In this document: one piece after another, positions 29,222 through 38,874 of the stretch
Layout: each line of letters opens with the position of its first letter
Numbering within the stretch: position 1 is the stretch's first letter
Assembly: GCA_026196105.1 (NCBI GenBank)
Contig: JAPHRK010000003.1
Coordinates: 18,466-82,465 of the forward strand
DNA from: Rhodospirillales bacterium
GTDB taxonomy: Bacteria > Pseudomonadota > Alphaproteobacteria > Rhodospirillales > JAPHRK01
Length of the DNA stretch: 64,000 nt
Direction: 5' to 3'
The notes under the pieces: generated by a model
Database searches by the model: none
Told to the model about the DNA's origin: nothing
The model's input: the letters and a program-made list of their open reading frames with translations, nothing else
Position numbers and translations under genes: made by a program

Positions 29222-29264
29222 AAACGAAAGGCCCGTGGTACAGACCGCGGGCTTTTCGTTTGTA
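29222..29264 (+). terminator. Attenuator-type terminator hairpin before asd
   Basis: An 18-base-pair stem (29222-29239 with 29244-29261, two G-U pairs) with loop ACAG and a T-rich end precedes asd by 75 bases. An alternative helix is possible upstream: CGCGGG (29200-29205) with CCCGTG (29232-29237), or GGTCTG (29204-29209) with CAGACC (29241-29246), either of which would break the terminator. Confidence 0.65.
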
Positions 29265-29338
29265 GATCACATTCAAATGAAAGCCTCCGGGTTAGCGAGT
29301 ACTGAAAGGCTGGAACTTGAGAAGTGGAGAAAAAAGAA

Positions 29339-30364
29339 ATGGGTTTTAAAGTAGCCGTTATTGGTGCCACGGGTAACGTGGGCCGCGAAATGCTCAACAC
29401 CATGTATGAGCGTAACTTTAATGCGGATGAGGTCGTTGCTTTGGCCTCTAGCCGTTCAGTTGGCCGGGAAATATCTTATGGGGATGACAAAATCCTCAAA
29501 GTACAGGATTTGGCCGAGTATGATTTTGCGGGTACCGATATCGTACTTTCCTCACCTGGAGCCTCTGTCTCTAAGGTGTATTCACCAAAAGCCGCTGCCG
29601 CTGGTGCCGTTGTTGTCGACAACACGTCTTATTTCCGTATGGACCCAGACGTGCCTTTGGTCGTGCCTGAAGTGAACCCTGAGGCCATTGCGGGCTATAC
29701 CAAATCTGGGATCATCGCCAACCCAAATTGCTCAACCATCCAAATGGTTGTTGCTTTGAAACCCCTACATGAAAAATATAAAATCAAGCGTGTTGTTGTT
29801 TCGACCTACCAGTCTGTTTCTGGTGGCGGCAAAGATGCAATGGATGAGCTCTTTAATCAAACCAAAGGGATTTATGCTAATAAAACCCTGTCGGAAACGC
29901 AAAACAAGTTCACCAAACAAATTGCTTTCAACGTAATTCCACACATCGATGTATTCATGGATGATGGAGCGACTAAGGAAGAGTGGAAAATGACGGCTGA
30001 GACCAAGAAGATTCTTGATCCCAATATCGCTGTTCATGCCAACTGTTGTCGGGTGCCTGTTTTCGTTGGTCACGGTGAATACATTAATATTGAAACCGAA
30101 AACCCAATTGATGAAGAAGATGCTCGTAACTTGTTGCGCGAAACCGATGGGATTTCAGTTGTCGATATGCGTGCAGATGAGGGCTATGTCTCTCCTCAGG
30201 AATGTGCGGGTGAAGATGCCGTATTCATCAGCCGTTTACGTAAAGACTATTCTGTACCAAACGGCCTAAGCTTCTGGTGTGTCTCAGACAACCTACGCAA
30301 AGGTGCCGCTTTGAATACGGTGCAAATTGCTGAAGTTCTCGCAAGCGATTACTTGAATAAGTAA
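29339..30364 (+). CDS. asd: Aspartate-semialdehyde dehydrogenase Asd
   Basis: This 341-residue enzyme reduces aspartyl phosphate to aspartate semialdehyde, the branch point to lysine, methionine, threonine and diaminopimelate. The N-terminus has the NADP-binding motif VIGATGNVGREML, the catalytic cysteine lies in NPNCSTIQ, and YQSVSGGGKDAMDEL and CRVPVFVGHGEY are family motifs. The ATG at 29339 is preferred over an upstream GTG because GGAGAA precedes it. Transcription probably crosses the attenuator-like leader described at 28976-29264. Confidence 0.96.
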   Translation: MGFKVAVIGATGNVGREMLNTMYERNFNADEVVALASSRSVGREISYGDDKILKVQDLAEYDFAGTDIVLSSPGASVSKVYSPKAAAAGAVVVDNTSYFRMDPDVPLVVPEVNPEAIAGYTKSGIIANPNCSTIQMVVALKPLHEKYKIKRVVVSTYQSVSGGGKDAMDELFNQTKGIYANKTLSETQNKFTKQIAFNVIPHIDVFMDDGATKEEWKMTAETKKILDPNIAVHANCCRVPVFVGHGEYINIETENPIDEEDARNLLRETDGISVVDMRADEGYVSPQECAGEDAVFISRLRKDYSVPNGLSFWCVSDNLRKGAALNTVQIAEVLASDYLNK

Positions 30365-30387
30365 GCCTAGCTCAACAAAAAATATTG

Positions 30388-30422
30388 AAAGACCGTTAGT
30401 TAAATCTGGCGGTCTTTTTTTT
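30388..30422 (+). terminator. Rho-independent terminator after asd
   Basis: Stem AAAGACCG/CGGTCTTT with a 14-base loop followed by a run of T. It closes the asd unit. Confidence 0.85.
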
Positions 30423-30440
30423 GTGGGGATCCCAAACGAG

Positions 30441-30515
30441 AACAGGACCAGTCGGGGGAACCGGTCCTGTTATACTTACAGGGAGTATCGTGCAGGGAGG
30501 CACGGAAAGTAAGTA
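30441..30515. ncRNA. Compact multi-helix element, candidate small RNA or cis-element
   Basis: Two consecutive structures sit in an otherwise AT-rich gap. The first is AACAGGACC (30441-30449) with GGTCCTGTT (30463-30471). The second has a closing helix TACTTAC/GTAAGTA (30473-30479 with 30509-30515) around an inner hairpin CGTGC/GCACG (30489-30493 with 30500-30504), with AGGGAG occurring in both the internal and apical loop. It could be an independent sRNA or a leader of the DUF2333 gene. No family was recognised and the transcribed strand is unknown. The bases from 30516 to 30719 show nothing else. Confidence 0.4.
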
Positions 30516-30719
30516 AGTGGTAAATAAGTACCGTAATACCGATTTATTGTCAATAAGGAAAAACCACTAAGTTGAAAATAGTTTTACATCCTGTAAGTAG
30601 GTGGCTTTTTTCTTTAGATTCTGGGGGTGTTCTGGGTCATAAAACAGGTTATATAATTCTTGCCTGTATGAATACTTACCCTTTGTGTAGGAGGGCGGTA
30701 ATGCTTTTTGGGAGTTAGC

Positions 30720-31691
30720 ATGGAAAAGATTTTTGATATGTGGGATGGGCTGGTTGATCGGATTAAATCTGGCAGCCTTTCGAGCCGGGGGATCTACACT
30801 GTATTGGCCTTGGTTGTTGCTACTGTCCTTCTTTATTACCCCATTGGCATGGTGGTCGTTCATTCAATTGACGACGATATATCCCTAGCCGTTGATGATA
30901 CAGCTCCAGGCAGTAGCCGTACTATCGCAATGGCTGCCACCCTCATTGAGCGCCAAACAGATACGCACCGTTGGACGGCAAATGATCCCTGGTTCTTGCC
31001 AGGTGCGGCGCTAGATAACATGCCTAATTATCAGCAAGGGGTTATTTCAGCCCTTTCCCGCTTTGCGATTGAGATGAGTGATCAAATCGGTCGTACCCGG
31101 GGGTCGTCCCAAGTGGACTCTGATCTAGATAAAGCGGCTGGCCTTCTTAAATATTCTGGCACAGTTTGGGTCTTTGATTTCTCGACCTCAATTGCTCCGA
31201 CAGCAACTTCTGAAGCTCAATATAGGGCGGCGCGCAAATCCTTACTTAAGTATAATACGAGATTAGCTGAAGGAAACGCTGTCTTTGAAAGCCGGGCAGA
31301 TAATCTGCAGGCGACAATTGAGCGAATTACAGCTGATCTAGGCTCGGCTTCTGCCGTGGTTGAGCAGCATATTTCCGACTCTGCTGGTGGATTCTATGAC
31401 TTCAGAGCAGACGATATTTTTTATCGGACCAAGGGGAGGCTCTATGCATACTATCTTCTCCTGAGAGAAATGGAGTCGGATTTTAGCAAAACCATTGGTG
31501 AAAAATCTTTATCAGCCTCATGGAAATTACTTTTAGGCTCTTTAAAAGCTGTTGCTGAGCTTCAGCCTTGGGTGGTCGCAAATGGCTCTTTGGACGGGCA
31601 AATTGTTCCCAACCATTTGGCAATACAAGGCTTTTACCTTTTAAGGGCTCGTACCCAGTTAAAAGAGATTAGCAATATCCTACTAAAATAA
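30720..31691 (+). CDS. DUF2333 family membrane protein
   Basis: The 323-residue protein has an N-terminal membrane segment (IYTVLALVVATVLLYYPIGMVVV, about residues 22-44) and a periplasmic body with the DUF2333 signature TANDPWFLPGAALDNMPNYQ and FAIEMSDQIGRTRG. The ATG is preceded by GGGAG. Members occur widely in proteobacteria but their function is unknown. It is transcribed alone between asd and the Nfu-type gene. Confidence 0.85.
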   Translation: MEKIFDMWDGLVDRIKSGSLSSRGIYTVLALVVATVLLYYPIGMVVVHSIDDDISLAVDDTAPGSSRTIAMAATLIERQTDTHRWTANDPWFLPGAALDNMPNYQQGVISALSRFAIEMSDQIGRTRGSSQVDSDLDKAAGLLKYSGTVWVFDFSTSIAPTATSEAQYRAARKSLLKYNTRLAEGNAVFESRADNLQATIERITADLGSASAVVEQHISDSAGGFYDFRADDIFYRTKGRLYAYYLLLREMESDFSKTIGEKSLSASWKLLLGSLKAVAELQPWVVANGSLDGQIVPNHLAIQGFYLLRARTQLKEISNILLK

Positions 31692-31799
31692 TTGGTTATT
31701 CACTCCCTCTGGGCTTGATTTGGAGGCTAAATTGCTCCATTTAAAGAATAACTAAATCCTACTGAACCCCTACGGGGCGTTAATTTATACGAGGTGACT

Positions 31800-32348
31800 A
31801 TGTTCATTCAAACTGAAGCAACGCCAAATCCGGCAACTTTAAAATTCCTCCCAGGCCAAGACGTAATGGGTGCTGGTGGTGCTGCGAACTTTATTTCTTC
31901 TGATTCTGCCAAGCGCTCTCCCTTAGCAACAGGCCTCTTCACTATTGAGGGAATTGACGGCGTATTCCTTGGAGCGGACTTTATTACCGTAACAAGCAGT
32001 GGTGCCAAAGATTGGGACGTTTTAAAGCCCCAAATCCTTGGAGCGATCATGGATCACTTCTCATCTGACCAACCTGTAATCACCGAAGAAGCCGTTACTG
32101 CTGATTCTGGTGAAGATGACAGTGTGGTTACCCAAATTAAAGAATTACTTGATACCCGGGTGCGTCCTGCCGTTGCTCAAGACGGTGGTGACATTATCTT
32201 CCACGGTTTTGAAGATGGCATCGTTTATCTTGAAATGCATGGCGCTTGTGCAGGTTGCCCAAGCTCTTCAGCGACCCTCAAACACGGCATAGAAAATATG
32301 CTAAAATATTATGTGCCGGAAGTCGTAGAAGTTCGCCCACATCAATAA
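31800..32348 (+). CDS. Nfu-type iron-sulfur cluster carrier
   Basis: The 182-residue protein has the Nfu N-terminal domain (MFIQTEATPNPATLKFLPG) and a C-terminal NifU-like domain with the cluster-binding CAGCPSS motif inside LEMHGACAGCPSSSATLKHG. It delivers 4Fe-4S clusters to client enzymes, as mitochondrial NFU1 and alphaproteobacterial homologues do. GAGG five bases before the ATG sets the start. A weak hairpin terminator follows. Confidence 0.94.
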   Translation: MFIQTEATPNPATLKFLPGQDVMGAGGAANFISSDSAKRSPLATGLFTIEGIDGVFLGADFITVTSSGAKDWDVLKPQILGAIMDHFSSDQPVITEEAVTADSGEDDSVVTQIKELLDTRVRPAVAQDGGDIIFHGFEDGIVYLEMHGACAGCPSSSATLKHGIENMLKYYVPEVVEVRPHQ

Positions 32349-32371
32349 AGTTTTACCTTTCAAAGAGTAAG

Positions 32372-32395
32372 AGGGCGTCCTTTAGGGCGCCCTTT
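32372..32395 (+). terminator. Probable terminator after the Nfu gene
   Basis: Six-base stem AGGGCG/CGCCCT with a 10-base loop followed by TTTAA. The T-run is short, so confidence is moderate. Confidence 0.5.
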
Positions 32396-32623
32396 AACTT
32401 TGGGCGATTTTATCCCCTAGCTGTGGAAAAATTTGGCTGGCTCTTGACGTAATAGTTATGTTAAGAGGTGCCCCATATGGAGAGCTTTTAGGCTTCCACA
32501 CAGTGTATATGTCCTGACGAATGATATTTTTGTTTAAAGTTTCAGGGCAACATCAGCGACTGAAGTTCGCTTAGATGAAGACGTATATAGACGCATATTG
32601 GGTTAACAACGAACGACGGTCCT

Positions 32624-33652
32624 ATGACAACGCTTCGGCGCATGTTTGGTTTTGAGCGATTTATGCTCGTCCTCGCTATTGGGAGTATAGCCGCCTTTTC
32701 ATGGTTGGTTTATACCAACCCTCTTCCTGGTGGCACGGCTTCGCCTCGGGCACCTATTATGTTGCCCCCTCCGATTGAGATTGTTGATTACCTGCCTTCA
32801 GTGCCGATGATCAAAGAAGTTGCATCTGTGCAGACCCGCTTTACCGTTGATCATTTAGACGACACCTTTGAAAAGCTGGAATACGACCTGAATACGGTAA
32901 AAAGTAAATCTTCCGAGGTGCCTCGTTTCTATTTGGCTTCCTTGCCTGAAGATATGTCTACCATTCGTGAAGTCAGTAAGCGTAAAGCCCTTTTCTTTAA
33001 GACCGTTCTTCCTCTTGTGCTTAAGAGTAATGAAGACATTAGAGCGGACCGGCGCAAGCTATGGAAGCTGCACTATCAAACCAAAATGAAGATGAAGCTG
33101 GATGCCTTGGACCAGTTATGGCTTTTGGGTATGTCAAAACGTTATGGAGTTAAACAATCCGGCGGCAATGCAGCAAAAACAATTGCGATGTTGCTTGAGC
33201 GGGTTGATACATTGCCTGTTTCCCTTGCCTTGGCCCAGGCTGCAGAGGAAAGCGGATGGGGGACATCTCGTTTTGCTAAAGAAGGTAACGCCTTGTTTGG
33301 TCAATGGACATACAAAGCCAACAAAGGGATTACGCCTAAAAACCGCGACGAAGGGGCTACCCACTCCGTCAAAGCCTTCCCGAGCTTAGGGGATGCTGTC
33401 GGAGCTTACATGCGTAACCTCAATACTCATCGTGCCTACCGTAAACTTCGTAAAATGCGTGCTGTTGCTCGACGTCAAGGTGAGCCAATTAGCGGTTATG
33501 CCCTTGCAGCGGGTCTGAACAAATATTCAGCAAGGGGCGCAGAGTATGTCGCCTCCCTTAGGTCAATCATTGTTGCCAATGAATTGTCTATACTAGATGG
33601 TGCTATTCTTTCCGATAAAGGAAAGCTTCCGAGTTACGGATCAGTTATCTAA
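32624..33652 (+). CDS. Bax-like glucosaminidase-domain protein
   Basis: The 342-residue protein has an N-terminal membrane anchor (FMLVLAIGSIAAFSWLVYT) and a C-terminal glucosaminidase fold like E. coli Bax. The catalytic glutamate lies in LALAQAAEESGWGTSRF, followed by GNALFGQWTY. It is expected to cleave N-acetylglucosamine bonds of peptidoglycan in the periplasm. Its stop abuts the stop of the convergent polysaccharide deacetylase gene, another cell-envelope glycan enzyme. Confidence 0.88.
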   Translation: MTTLRRMFGFERFMLVLAIGSIAAFSWLVYTNPLPGGTASPRAPIMLPPPIEIVDYLPSVPMIKEVASVQTRFTVDHLDDTFEKLEYDLNTVKSKSSEVPRFYLASLPEDMSTIREVSKRKALFFKTVLPLVLKSNEDIRADRRKLWKLHYQTKMKMKLDALDQLWLLGMSKRYGVKQSGGNAAKTIAMLLERVDTLPVSLALAQAAEESGWGTSRFAKEGNALFGQWTYKANKGITPKNRDEGATHSVKAFPSLGDAVGAYMRNLNTHRAYRKLRKMRAVARRQGEPISGYALAAGLNKYSARGAEYVASLRSIIVANELSILDGAILSDKGKLPSYGSVI

Positions 33653-34702
33653 CTATTTTTCTGTAAAGAACTGTCGGCTAAACCAACGCCAGCGACCGTC
33701 TCCTGCGGGGGAAGTACAATTGATGCGGCTTCTTCCTTTAGGGAAAGGTTGTGTGAGGCGAATTTCAATCCGTGTATCGCCAAGCTTTTCCAATTTCACT
33801 TGCCCCTCATGGGAAGCATAACAAGCTAGTTGATTTATGCCTTTAACATTCTCAGTGATGGTAAAACCAAAGAGCGGTGGGTTGTTGCCTGTGATGTACC
33901 AATCAGGGGGGAGTATCTCATCAACGGGAATGGGGAGGACATTCGCAGCCATCCGAAAACGGCTCATATCGCCATACTTTTCATTTAAGGCAAAGCGGGG
34001 GAGGTAAAAGGAATTACCGTTTTTTCGCAAAGCGCCTGAATGCTGTCCAAAGGCGGCTTTATAGCCAGCTTGTTCAACAAGCTCTGCAATTTTCAGACTC
34101 GATTCTCCATAAGGATAAGCGAAAATTTCTGGGACAAAACCGAGCTCTTTTTGATAACGGTCTGCAGATTTTGCGAGTTCGTCCTGTATGCGTTTCTTGC
34201 TTGCCTGTACCATATGAGCATGACTAGCTGTATGCCCGCCAATCGTGGCTCCTGATTTTACCAATTCCCTAATCTGATCCCAGGACATATAACGACTGGA
34301 GCGTCTGTCTACGGCATCTGTGGCAACAAATAAGGTGAAGGGAAGGTTGGCTGCTTTGAGGCGAGGCCAAGCTTCTTTGTACACAGATAAGTAGGCATCA
34401 TCTATGGTGAGGCCAATAGTTCTGTCAGGAAGTTCGCGCCCTTCCTGGATAGCGCTAATGATCTGAGGGAGAGGAAGAACTGTATATTTCCCACTCGTGA
34501 GTTCTTCAATATGCGCTTCGAATTGCTCAAGCCGGATATTTGTTGTTGGCAAATCTGATTCACCAAAACGATGATACATGAAGACAACTGCCGATTGCCC
34601 AGCAATAGCTGGGGCAATAGATGTGCTATAAATTAGGAGTCCAATAAGGGTGACTAGAATTTTCCAGCCAAATCTTTTATTGGAAAACTGCTTGTTTACC
34701 AT
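33653..34702 (-). CDS. Exported polysaccharide deacetylase (NodB homology)
   Basis: This protein of about 349 residues has a signal peptide (WKILVTLIGLLIYSTSIAPAIA) and a NodB domain: VVFMYHRFGESDLPTTNIR, the catalytic aspartates in TIDDAY, the metal-binding HTASHAH motif, and FAYPYGES. It should remove N-acetyl groups from an envelope or extracellular glycan. The ATG at 34702 places the signal peptide at the N-terminus; an upstream frame extending to 34798 lacks a signal-like start. The C-terminal 100 residues are an extra beta-rich domain. Confidence 0.88.
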   Translation of the reverse strand: MVNKQFSNKRFGWKILVTLIGLLIYSTSIAPAIAGQSAVVFMYHRFGESDLPTTNIRLEQFEAHIEELTSGKYTVLPLPQIISAIQEGRELPDRTIGLTIDDAYLSVYKEAWPRLKAANLPFTLFVATDAVDRRSSRYMSWDQIRELVKSGATIGGHTASHAHMVQASKKRIQDELAKSADRYQKELGFVPEIFAYPYGESSLKIAELVEQAGYKAAFGQHSGALRKNGNSFYLPRFALNEKYGDMSRFRMAANVLPIPVDEILPPDWYITGNNPPLFGFTITENVKGINQLACYASHEGQVKLEKLGDTRIEIRLTQPFPKGRSRINCTSPAGDGRWRWFSRQFFTEK

Positions 34703-34908
34703 ATACCTACAGCCTTTGTTGCCTCCAAATATTCCCAGAAACATATTAGGCAGAGAAATGGGGGTCATGACAACCTTTTTTAACTGCCGCAAGATCAACG
34801 GATTGAACGAATAGTTATGATCAATCCATTAATCTTAATGACATGGCAAGAATAATTCACTAGTGTCTTCCCTTAATAGTTCAAAAATAATTACTATAAA
34901 GATAACGC

Positions 34909-36420
34909 ATGTATGCTGTAGACGACCACGCGATCCAACGTAGACTCTCTTTTGATAATGCTTGGTGGGCCCTGAAAGAAGATCAGGAAATTAAATTCAA
35001 GCAGCCCCCAAAGCGTTTGTTTTACGAAAATTTCCAACTAAAAGCTGATTCTCTAAAGGACAAGGCCTTATTGTTAGCGGGTCCGTTACGGGCTGGGAAG
35101 TCTGTGATGTTGCGCCAACTTATCGCAAACCGGATTGAAAACGGTGTTTCCCCAAAGGACGTTCTCTATGTTTCTCTCGCTACACCAAGTTATTGGGCCG
35201 AAAGTTTAGAAGGAATTTTTAGGAATTTTTGTGAGAAATTTTCTCATAACCCCAATAAGCCCCTGCATGTTTTTTTTGATGAAGTTCAATATGCAAAAAA
35301 TTGGAATGAAGACTTATCTACGCTCGTTCGCAAACATCCGAGTGTAAAATTTGTGGCGGCAGCTTCTGCCGATGCTCCTTTAGCGGCCTTTACAGGCAGG
35401 GATGTTGAAAAAGATCCAGCTCCCGATTTTGAGATAATAGTTTTACCTCCCCTTACTTTTGTAGAGTTTCTTCAAATCAGGGGGAGTGAAGAAAAACTAT
35501 TTAGCCATGAAGATGCCTCCCAGCCAGGAAGGAGAGCTTTCCACCAACGATATATGTCACAATTGAATGAAGAGTTTGTGCGTTATGTTAACTTTGGTGG
35601 TTTCCCAGAAGGGATCATGAGCCGAATGGAAGGAACCCCTCCTCCAACCTTTATTCGTGATGGGTTGATTGATCGGGTGCTTCATAAAGATTTAGCCTCA
35701 AATAGCGGTATCAGTGATATTTGGGAACTTAACCGCCTCTTTGCGACCATTGCAGCTAACACAGCTTGTGAAGTCAGCATTGACGAATTAGCGCAGGTTT
35801 CCGGAATCGCAAAAAATACGGTCCGGAAATATTTAGATTTCTTAGAGTCCGCATTCCTGATCAGGCGTGTCACCCGAATTGATCGTGACGCAAAAAGGTT
35901 TAAGCGCATTGTCGCCTTTAAAGTCTATTTAACGACACCTTGTCTTTATGCCTCCCTTTTTGGGCCTGTATCTTTAGAAAATCAGATGTTTGGGCGTTTG
36001 GCAGAAACGGCTATTTTTGGCCAATGGCTAGGTTCTGAATCTGTTGGCCATCTTGCCTATGCCAGTTGGCGGGGGGGAAAGGTTGATTTAGTTGGGCTTG
36101 AGCGTCGCGCAGACTCCAAAGTTTCCTTGGGTGCGCCCTGGATTGTTGCTGAAATGGATTGGGAGGAACGCTTAATCCTCACTCAGGAAGGCCCAAAATC
36201 TATGGGGGAATTCATCCGTGGAAATTGCCCTAGCGCCAATGCTTATGTGTTGACTAAATCCATAGCTCGGCCAGGTATTCTTGATGGCATTAAAGTTACC
36301 GTCATGCCTGTTTCATTGGCTTGCTATTTATTGCAAAAAGAAATGTTATCTCGCACGTCGAGACAAAACGCGGATCTCTTGCCTTTGCCCATCATGGAAA
36401 CTGCGGCAATCATGAAGTAA
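34909..36420 (+). CDS. AAA ATPase with DUF4143 domain
   Basis: The 503-residue protein has a Walker A motif at about residues 58-66 (GPLRAGKSV) and Walker B at about 121-126 (HVFFDEVQY), in the AAA_14 arrangement. The C-terminal DUF4143 domain starts near residue 330, containing ETAIFGQWL and a nuclease-like WRGGKVDLV patch. Such ATPases are common, of unknown function, and often toxin- or defence-associated. A TATAAA eight bases before the ATG and no ribosome binding site leave open a leaderless message. It is monocistronic. Confidence 0.85.
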   Translation: MYAVDDHAIQRRLSFDNAWWALKEDQEIKFKQPPKRLFYENFQLKADSLKDKALLLAGPLRAGKSVMLRQLIANRIENGVSPKDVLYVSLATPSYWAESLEGIFRNFCEKFSHNPNKPLHVFFDEVQYAKNWNEDLSTLVRKHPSVKFVAAASADAPLAAFTGRDVEKDPAPDFEIIVLPPLTFVEFLQIRGSEEKLFSHEDASQPGRRAFHQRYMSQLNEEFVRYVNFGGFPEGIMSRMEGTPPPTFIRDGLIDRVLHKDLASNSGISDIWELNRLFATIAANTACEVSIDELAQVSGIAKNTVRKYLDFLESAFLIRRVTRIDRDAKRFKRIVAFKVYLTTPCLYASLFGPVSLENQMFGRLAETAIFGQWLGSESVGHLAYASWRGGKVDLVGLERRADSKVSLGAPWIVAEMDWEERLILTQEGPKSMGEFIRGNCPSANAYVLTKSIARPGILDGIKVTVMPVSLACYLLQKEMLSRTSRQNADLLPLPIMETAAIMK

Positions 36421-36427
36421 ATTAAAA

Positions 36428-36458
36428 CTAGAGCGGATCAATGATCGACCCGCTCTAG
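36428..36458 (+). terminator. Terminator between the DUF4143 ATPase gene and argG
   Basis: Nine-base stem CTAGAGCGG/CCGCTCTAG with an inner GATC/GATC helix, followed on the plus strand by GGTTTATTTTTT. It probably serves both convergent genes. Confidence 0.7.
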
Positions 36459-36464
36459 AGTGGT

Positions 36465-37661
36465 TTATTTTTTACCGAGGCGGAGACGCAAAGCGTTAAG
36501 CTTAATAAACCCTTCTGCATCTTTCTGGTCATAAACGCTGTCTTCCTCAAAAGTAGCGATTTCTTCTGAGTAGAGAGAGTAAGGGGATTTTTGCCCAACG
36601 ACCATGACGTTGCCTTTATAGAGTTTAACCCGGACCATACCGGTAACCCTTTCCTGGCTTTTGTCGATAGCAGCTTGGAGCATTTCACGCTCAGGGGCGA
36701 ACCAGAAACCATTATAAACGATTTCGGCATACTTCGGCATGATCTCGTCTTTCATGTGCATGGCCCCTCGGTCAAGGACCAGGCTTTCCATTGCACGACG
36801 GGCGCGGAAAAGGATAGTTCCGCCGGGAGTTTCATATACCCCGCGGGATTTCATACCAACAAAACGGTTCTCAACAATATCTTCGCGCCCAATACCATTG
36901 TCCCCACCAAATTTATTCAAGGCGGTTAAGAGGGTCGCTGGAGACATTTTTACGCCATCAATGGCAATTGGGTCACCTTTTTCAAACTCAATTTCTACAT
37001 AAGTAGCTTTATCAGGGGCGTCTTCAGGAGAAACTGAACGGGTGAAGATGTATTCAGGTGGCTCGACCCAGGGGTCTTCCAAAACTTTACCTTCACAAGA
37101 GATATGCAACAGGTTGGCATCTGCTGAGAAAGGCGCTTCGCCTCGTTTGTCTTTAGGAATCGGAATTTGGTGCTGCTCTGCGTAGGCAATCAGTTTAGAG
37201 CGAGACGTTAAATCCCATTCACGCCAAGGGGCGATGATTTTGATGTCAGGTTTGTTGGCGTAGTAGCCAAGTTCAAAACGAACCTGATCGTTGCCTTTTC
37301 CTGTTGCGCCATGAGAAACCGCATCAGCACCGACTTCGTTCGCAATTTCAATTTGCCGCTTGGCAATCAAAGGCCGAGCGATTGAGGTGCCGAGAAGGTA
37401 AGTGCCTTCGTAAATAGCATTGGCACGGAACATGGGGAAAACGTAATCACGAACGAACTCTTCTTTGAGGTCTTCGATATAAATTTCCTTAATGCCCATC
37501 ATTTCGGCTTTAGCGCGAGCTGGTTCCAACTCTTCGCCCTGACCGATATCGGCCGTGAAGGTGACAACTTCACATTTATAAACGTCCTGGAGCCACTTAA
37601 GAATGATGGAGGTGTCTAAGCCACCAGAGTAGGCCAACACTACTTTTTTGACATTGCTCAT
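36465..37661 (-). CDS. argG: Argininosuccinate synthase ArgG
   Basis: The 398-residue cytoplasmic enzyme joins citrulline and aspartate using ATP in arginine synthesis. The N-terminal ATP pyrophosphatase P-loop [11 protein letters not shown] and the [14 protein letters not shown] segment are intact, and the C-terminal region with [15 protein letters not shown] and YNGFWFAPE matches the family. Length is normal. It is followed by nothing in the same direction and lies 88 bases downstream of rlmN. Confidence 0.97.
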   Translation of the reverse strand: MSNVKKVVLAYSGGLDTSIILKWLQDVYKCEVVTFTADIGQGEELEPARAKAEMMGIKEIYIEDLKEEFVRDYVFPMFRANAIYEGTYLLGTSIARPLIAKRQIEIANEVGADAVSHGATGKGNDQVRFELGYYANKPDIKIIAPWREWDLTSRSKLIAYAEQHQIPIPKDKRGEAPFSADANLLHISCEGKVLEDPWVEPPEYIFTRSVSPEDAPDKATYVEIEFEKGDPIAIDGVKMSPATLLTALNKFGGDNGIGREDIVENRFVGMKSRGVYETPGGTILFRARRAMESLVLDRGAMHMKDEIMPKYAEIVYNGFWFAPEREMLQAAIDKSQERVTGMVRVKLYKGNVMVVGQKSPYSLYSEEIATFEEDSVYDQKDAEGFIKLNALRLRLGKK

Positions 37662-37749
37662 CGCTTGCGATCCTATCGGGAGTCAGAGTCTGAATTATAG
37701 GCCGCGCAGTATAGGCAAAACCTTGGCGAGAGCAAGGTGAAAGCAAGCT

Positions 37750-38823
37750 CTAACTCGCTTTGCGTTTGCGCTCGCTTTCGCTTTTAAGCTGACCACAAGC
37801 CGCCATGATGTCTCTACCTCTTGAAACCCGGATCGGAGCCGAATATCCCGCATCATTTAGGTAGTTTGAAAAGCGGTGCATGGCATTACCTGAGGAGCAT
37901 TCATAAGCGACCCCAGGCCAGCCGTTGAAGGGGATAAGGTTGAATTTGCAAGGCAGCCCCTCAATAAGTTTTACCAATTCCTTGGCATCGTCGAGAGAAT
38001 CATTGATGTCTTTTAGCATGACATACTCAAAAGTGATCCGCCGGGCATTGTTCGCGCCAGGATAGTTGCGGCAAGCGTCCATCAACTGATCCAGAGGGTA
38101 CTTTTTATTAATAGGCATGATTTGGTTGCGCAGGGCATCGTTGGCTGCATGAAGGCTGACAGCCAGATTAACCCCAAGCTCTTCACCACATCGGATAATT
38201 TCAGGCACTACACCTGCCGTTGATAAGGTGATCCGGCGTTTTGAAAGGGCAATCCCCTCACCATCCATAACGATCTTCATGGCTTTTACCACTTCTTCTG
38301 CATTATAAAGCGGTTCACCCATGCCCATTAGGACGATATTTGAGAGTAGGCGCTCACCTGTTGGGGTGGGCCACTCACCGTAAGTATCGCGAGCGATCAT
38401 GAATTGCCCAACGATCTCTTCGCACGAGAGATTGCGCACTAAACGTTGGGTGCCAGTATTACAGAACTTACAAGTGAGGGTGCATCCAACTTGTGAGGAG
38501 ACACAGACTGCTCCTCTGTCATCCTCAGGAATAAACACCATTTCTACTTCGTTGCCATCATCAAGACGTAGAAGCCATTTGCGTGATTTATCTTCTGATA
38601 AAAGGTTTTCCGCTACTTGGGGACGGGCAACCACATAATTTTGGGCGAGCTTTTCTCTAGCGTCCTTGGACAAGGTCGTCATCTTGGCAAAATCGGTTTC
38701 GCCTTGGTGATAAACCCAATGCCAAACCTGCTTGGCTCGGAAGGGTTTTTCACCTGCAATAACCATTTCTGCCTTAAGCTCGTCACGGCTTAGGCCGACA
38801 AGGTTTTTCTTCGTATCAGTCAT
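37750..38823 (-). CDS. rlmN: Dual-specificity 23S rRNA/tRNA adenine C2-methyltransferase RlmN
   Basis: The 357-residue radical-SAM enzyme methylates A2503 of 23S rRNA and A37 of some tRNAs. The cluster motif is [13 protein letters not shown] (CxxxCxxC), and the methyl-carrying cysteine lies near the C-terminus in [11 protein letters not shown], with a second conserved cysteine in MAACGQLK. The N-terminal helical domain with [19 protein letters not shown] is also typical. Length agrees with the family. Confidence 0.96.
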   Translation of the reverse strand: MTDTKKNLVGLSRDELKAEMVIAGEKPFRAKQVWHWVYHQGETDFAKMTTLSKDAREKLAQNYVVARPQVAENLLSEDKSRKWLLRLDDGNEVEMVFIPEDDRGAVCVSSQVGCTLTCKFCNTGTQRLVRNLSCEEIVGQFMIARDTYGEWPTPTGERLLSNIVLMGMGEPLYNAEEVVKAMKIVMDGEGIALSKRRITLSTAGVVPEIIRCGEELGVNLAVSLHAANDALRNQIMPINKKYPLDQLMDACRNYPGANNARRITFEYVMLKDINDSLDDAKELVKLIEGLPCKFNLIPFNGWPGVAYECSSGNAMHRFSNYLNDAGYSAPIRVSRGRDIMAACGQLKSESERKRKAS

Positions 38824-38874
38824 GGCTCGTCATATAGGGGGCTGTGGCCTCTGTGACAAGTTGAAACGGTTTTT

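Noticed and set aside
29093..29305. ORF of 70 codons overlapping the asd leader in another frame
   Set aside because: The frame at 29068 has a far better ribosome binding site, and this one runs through the terminator stem.
34800..34827. Inverted repeat GGATTGA/TCAATCC between the deacetylase and DUF4143 ATPase genes
   Set aside because: Seven-base arms with a 14-base gap in AT-rich DNA can arise by chance and no T-run or regulator context supports a role.
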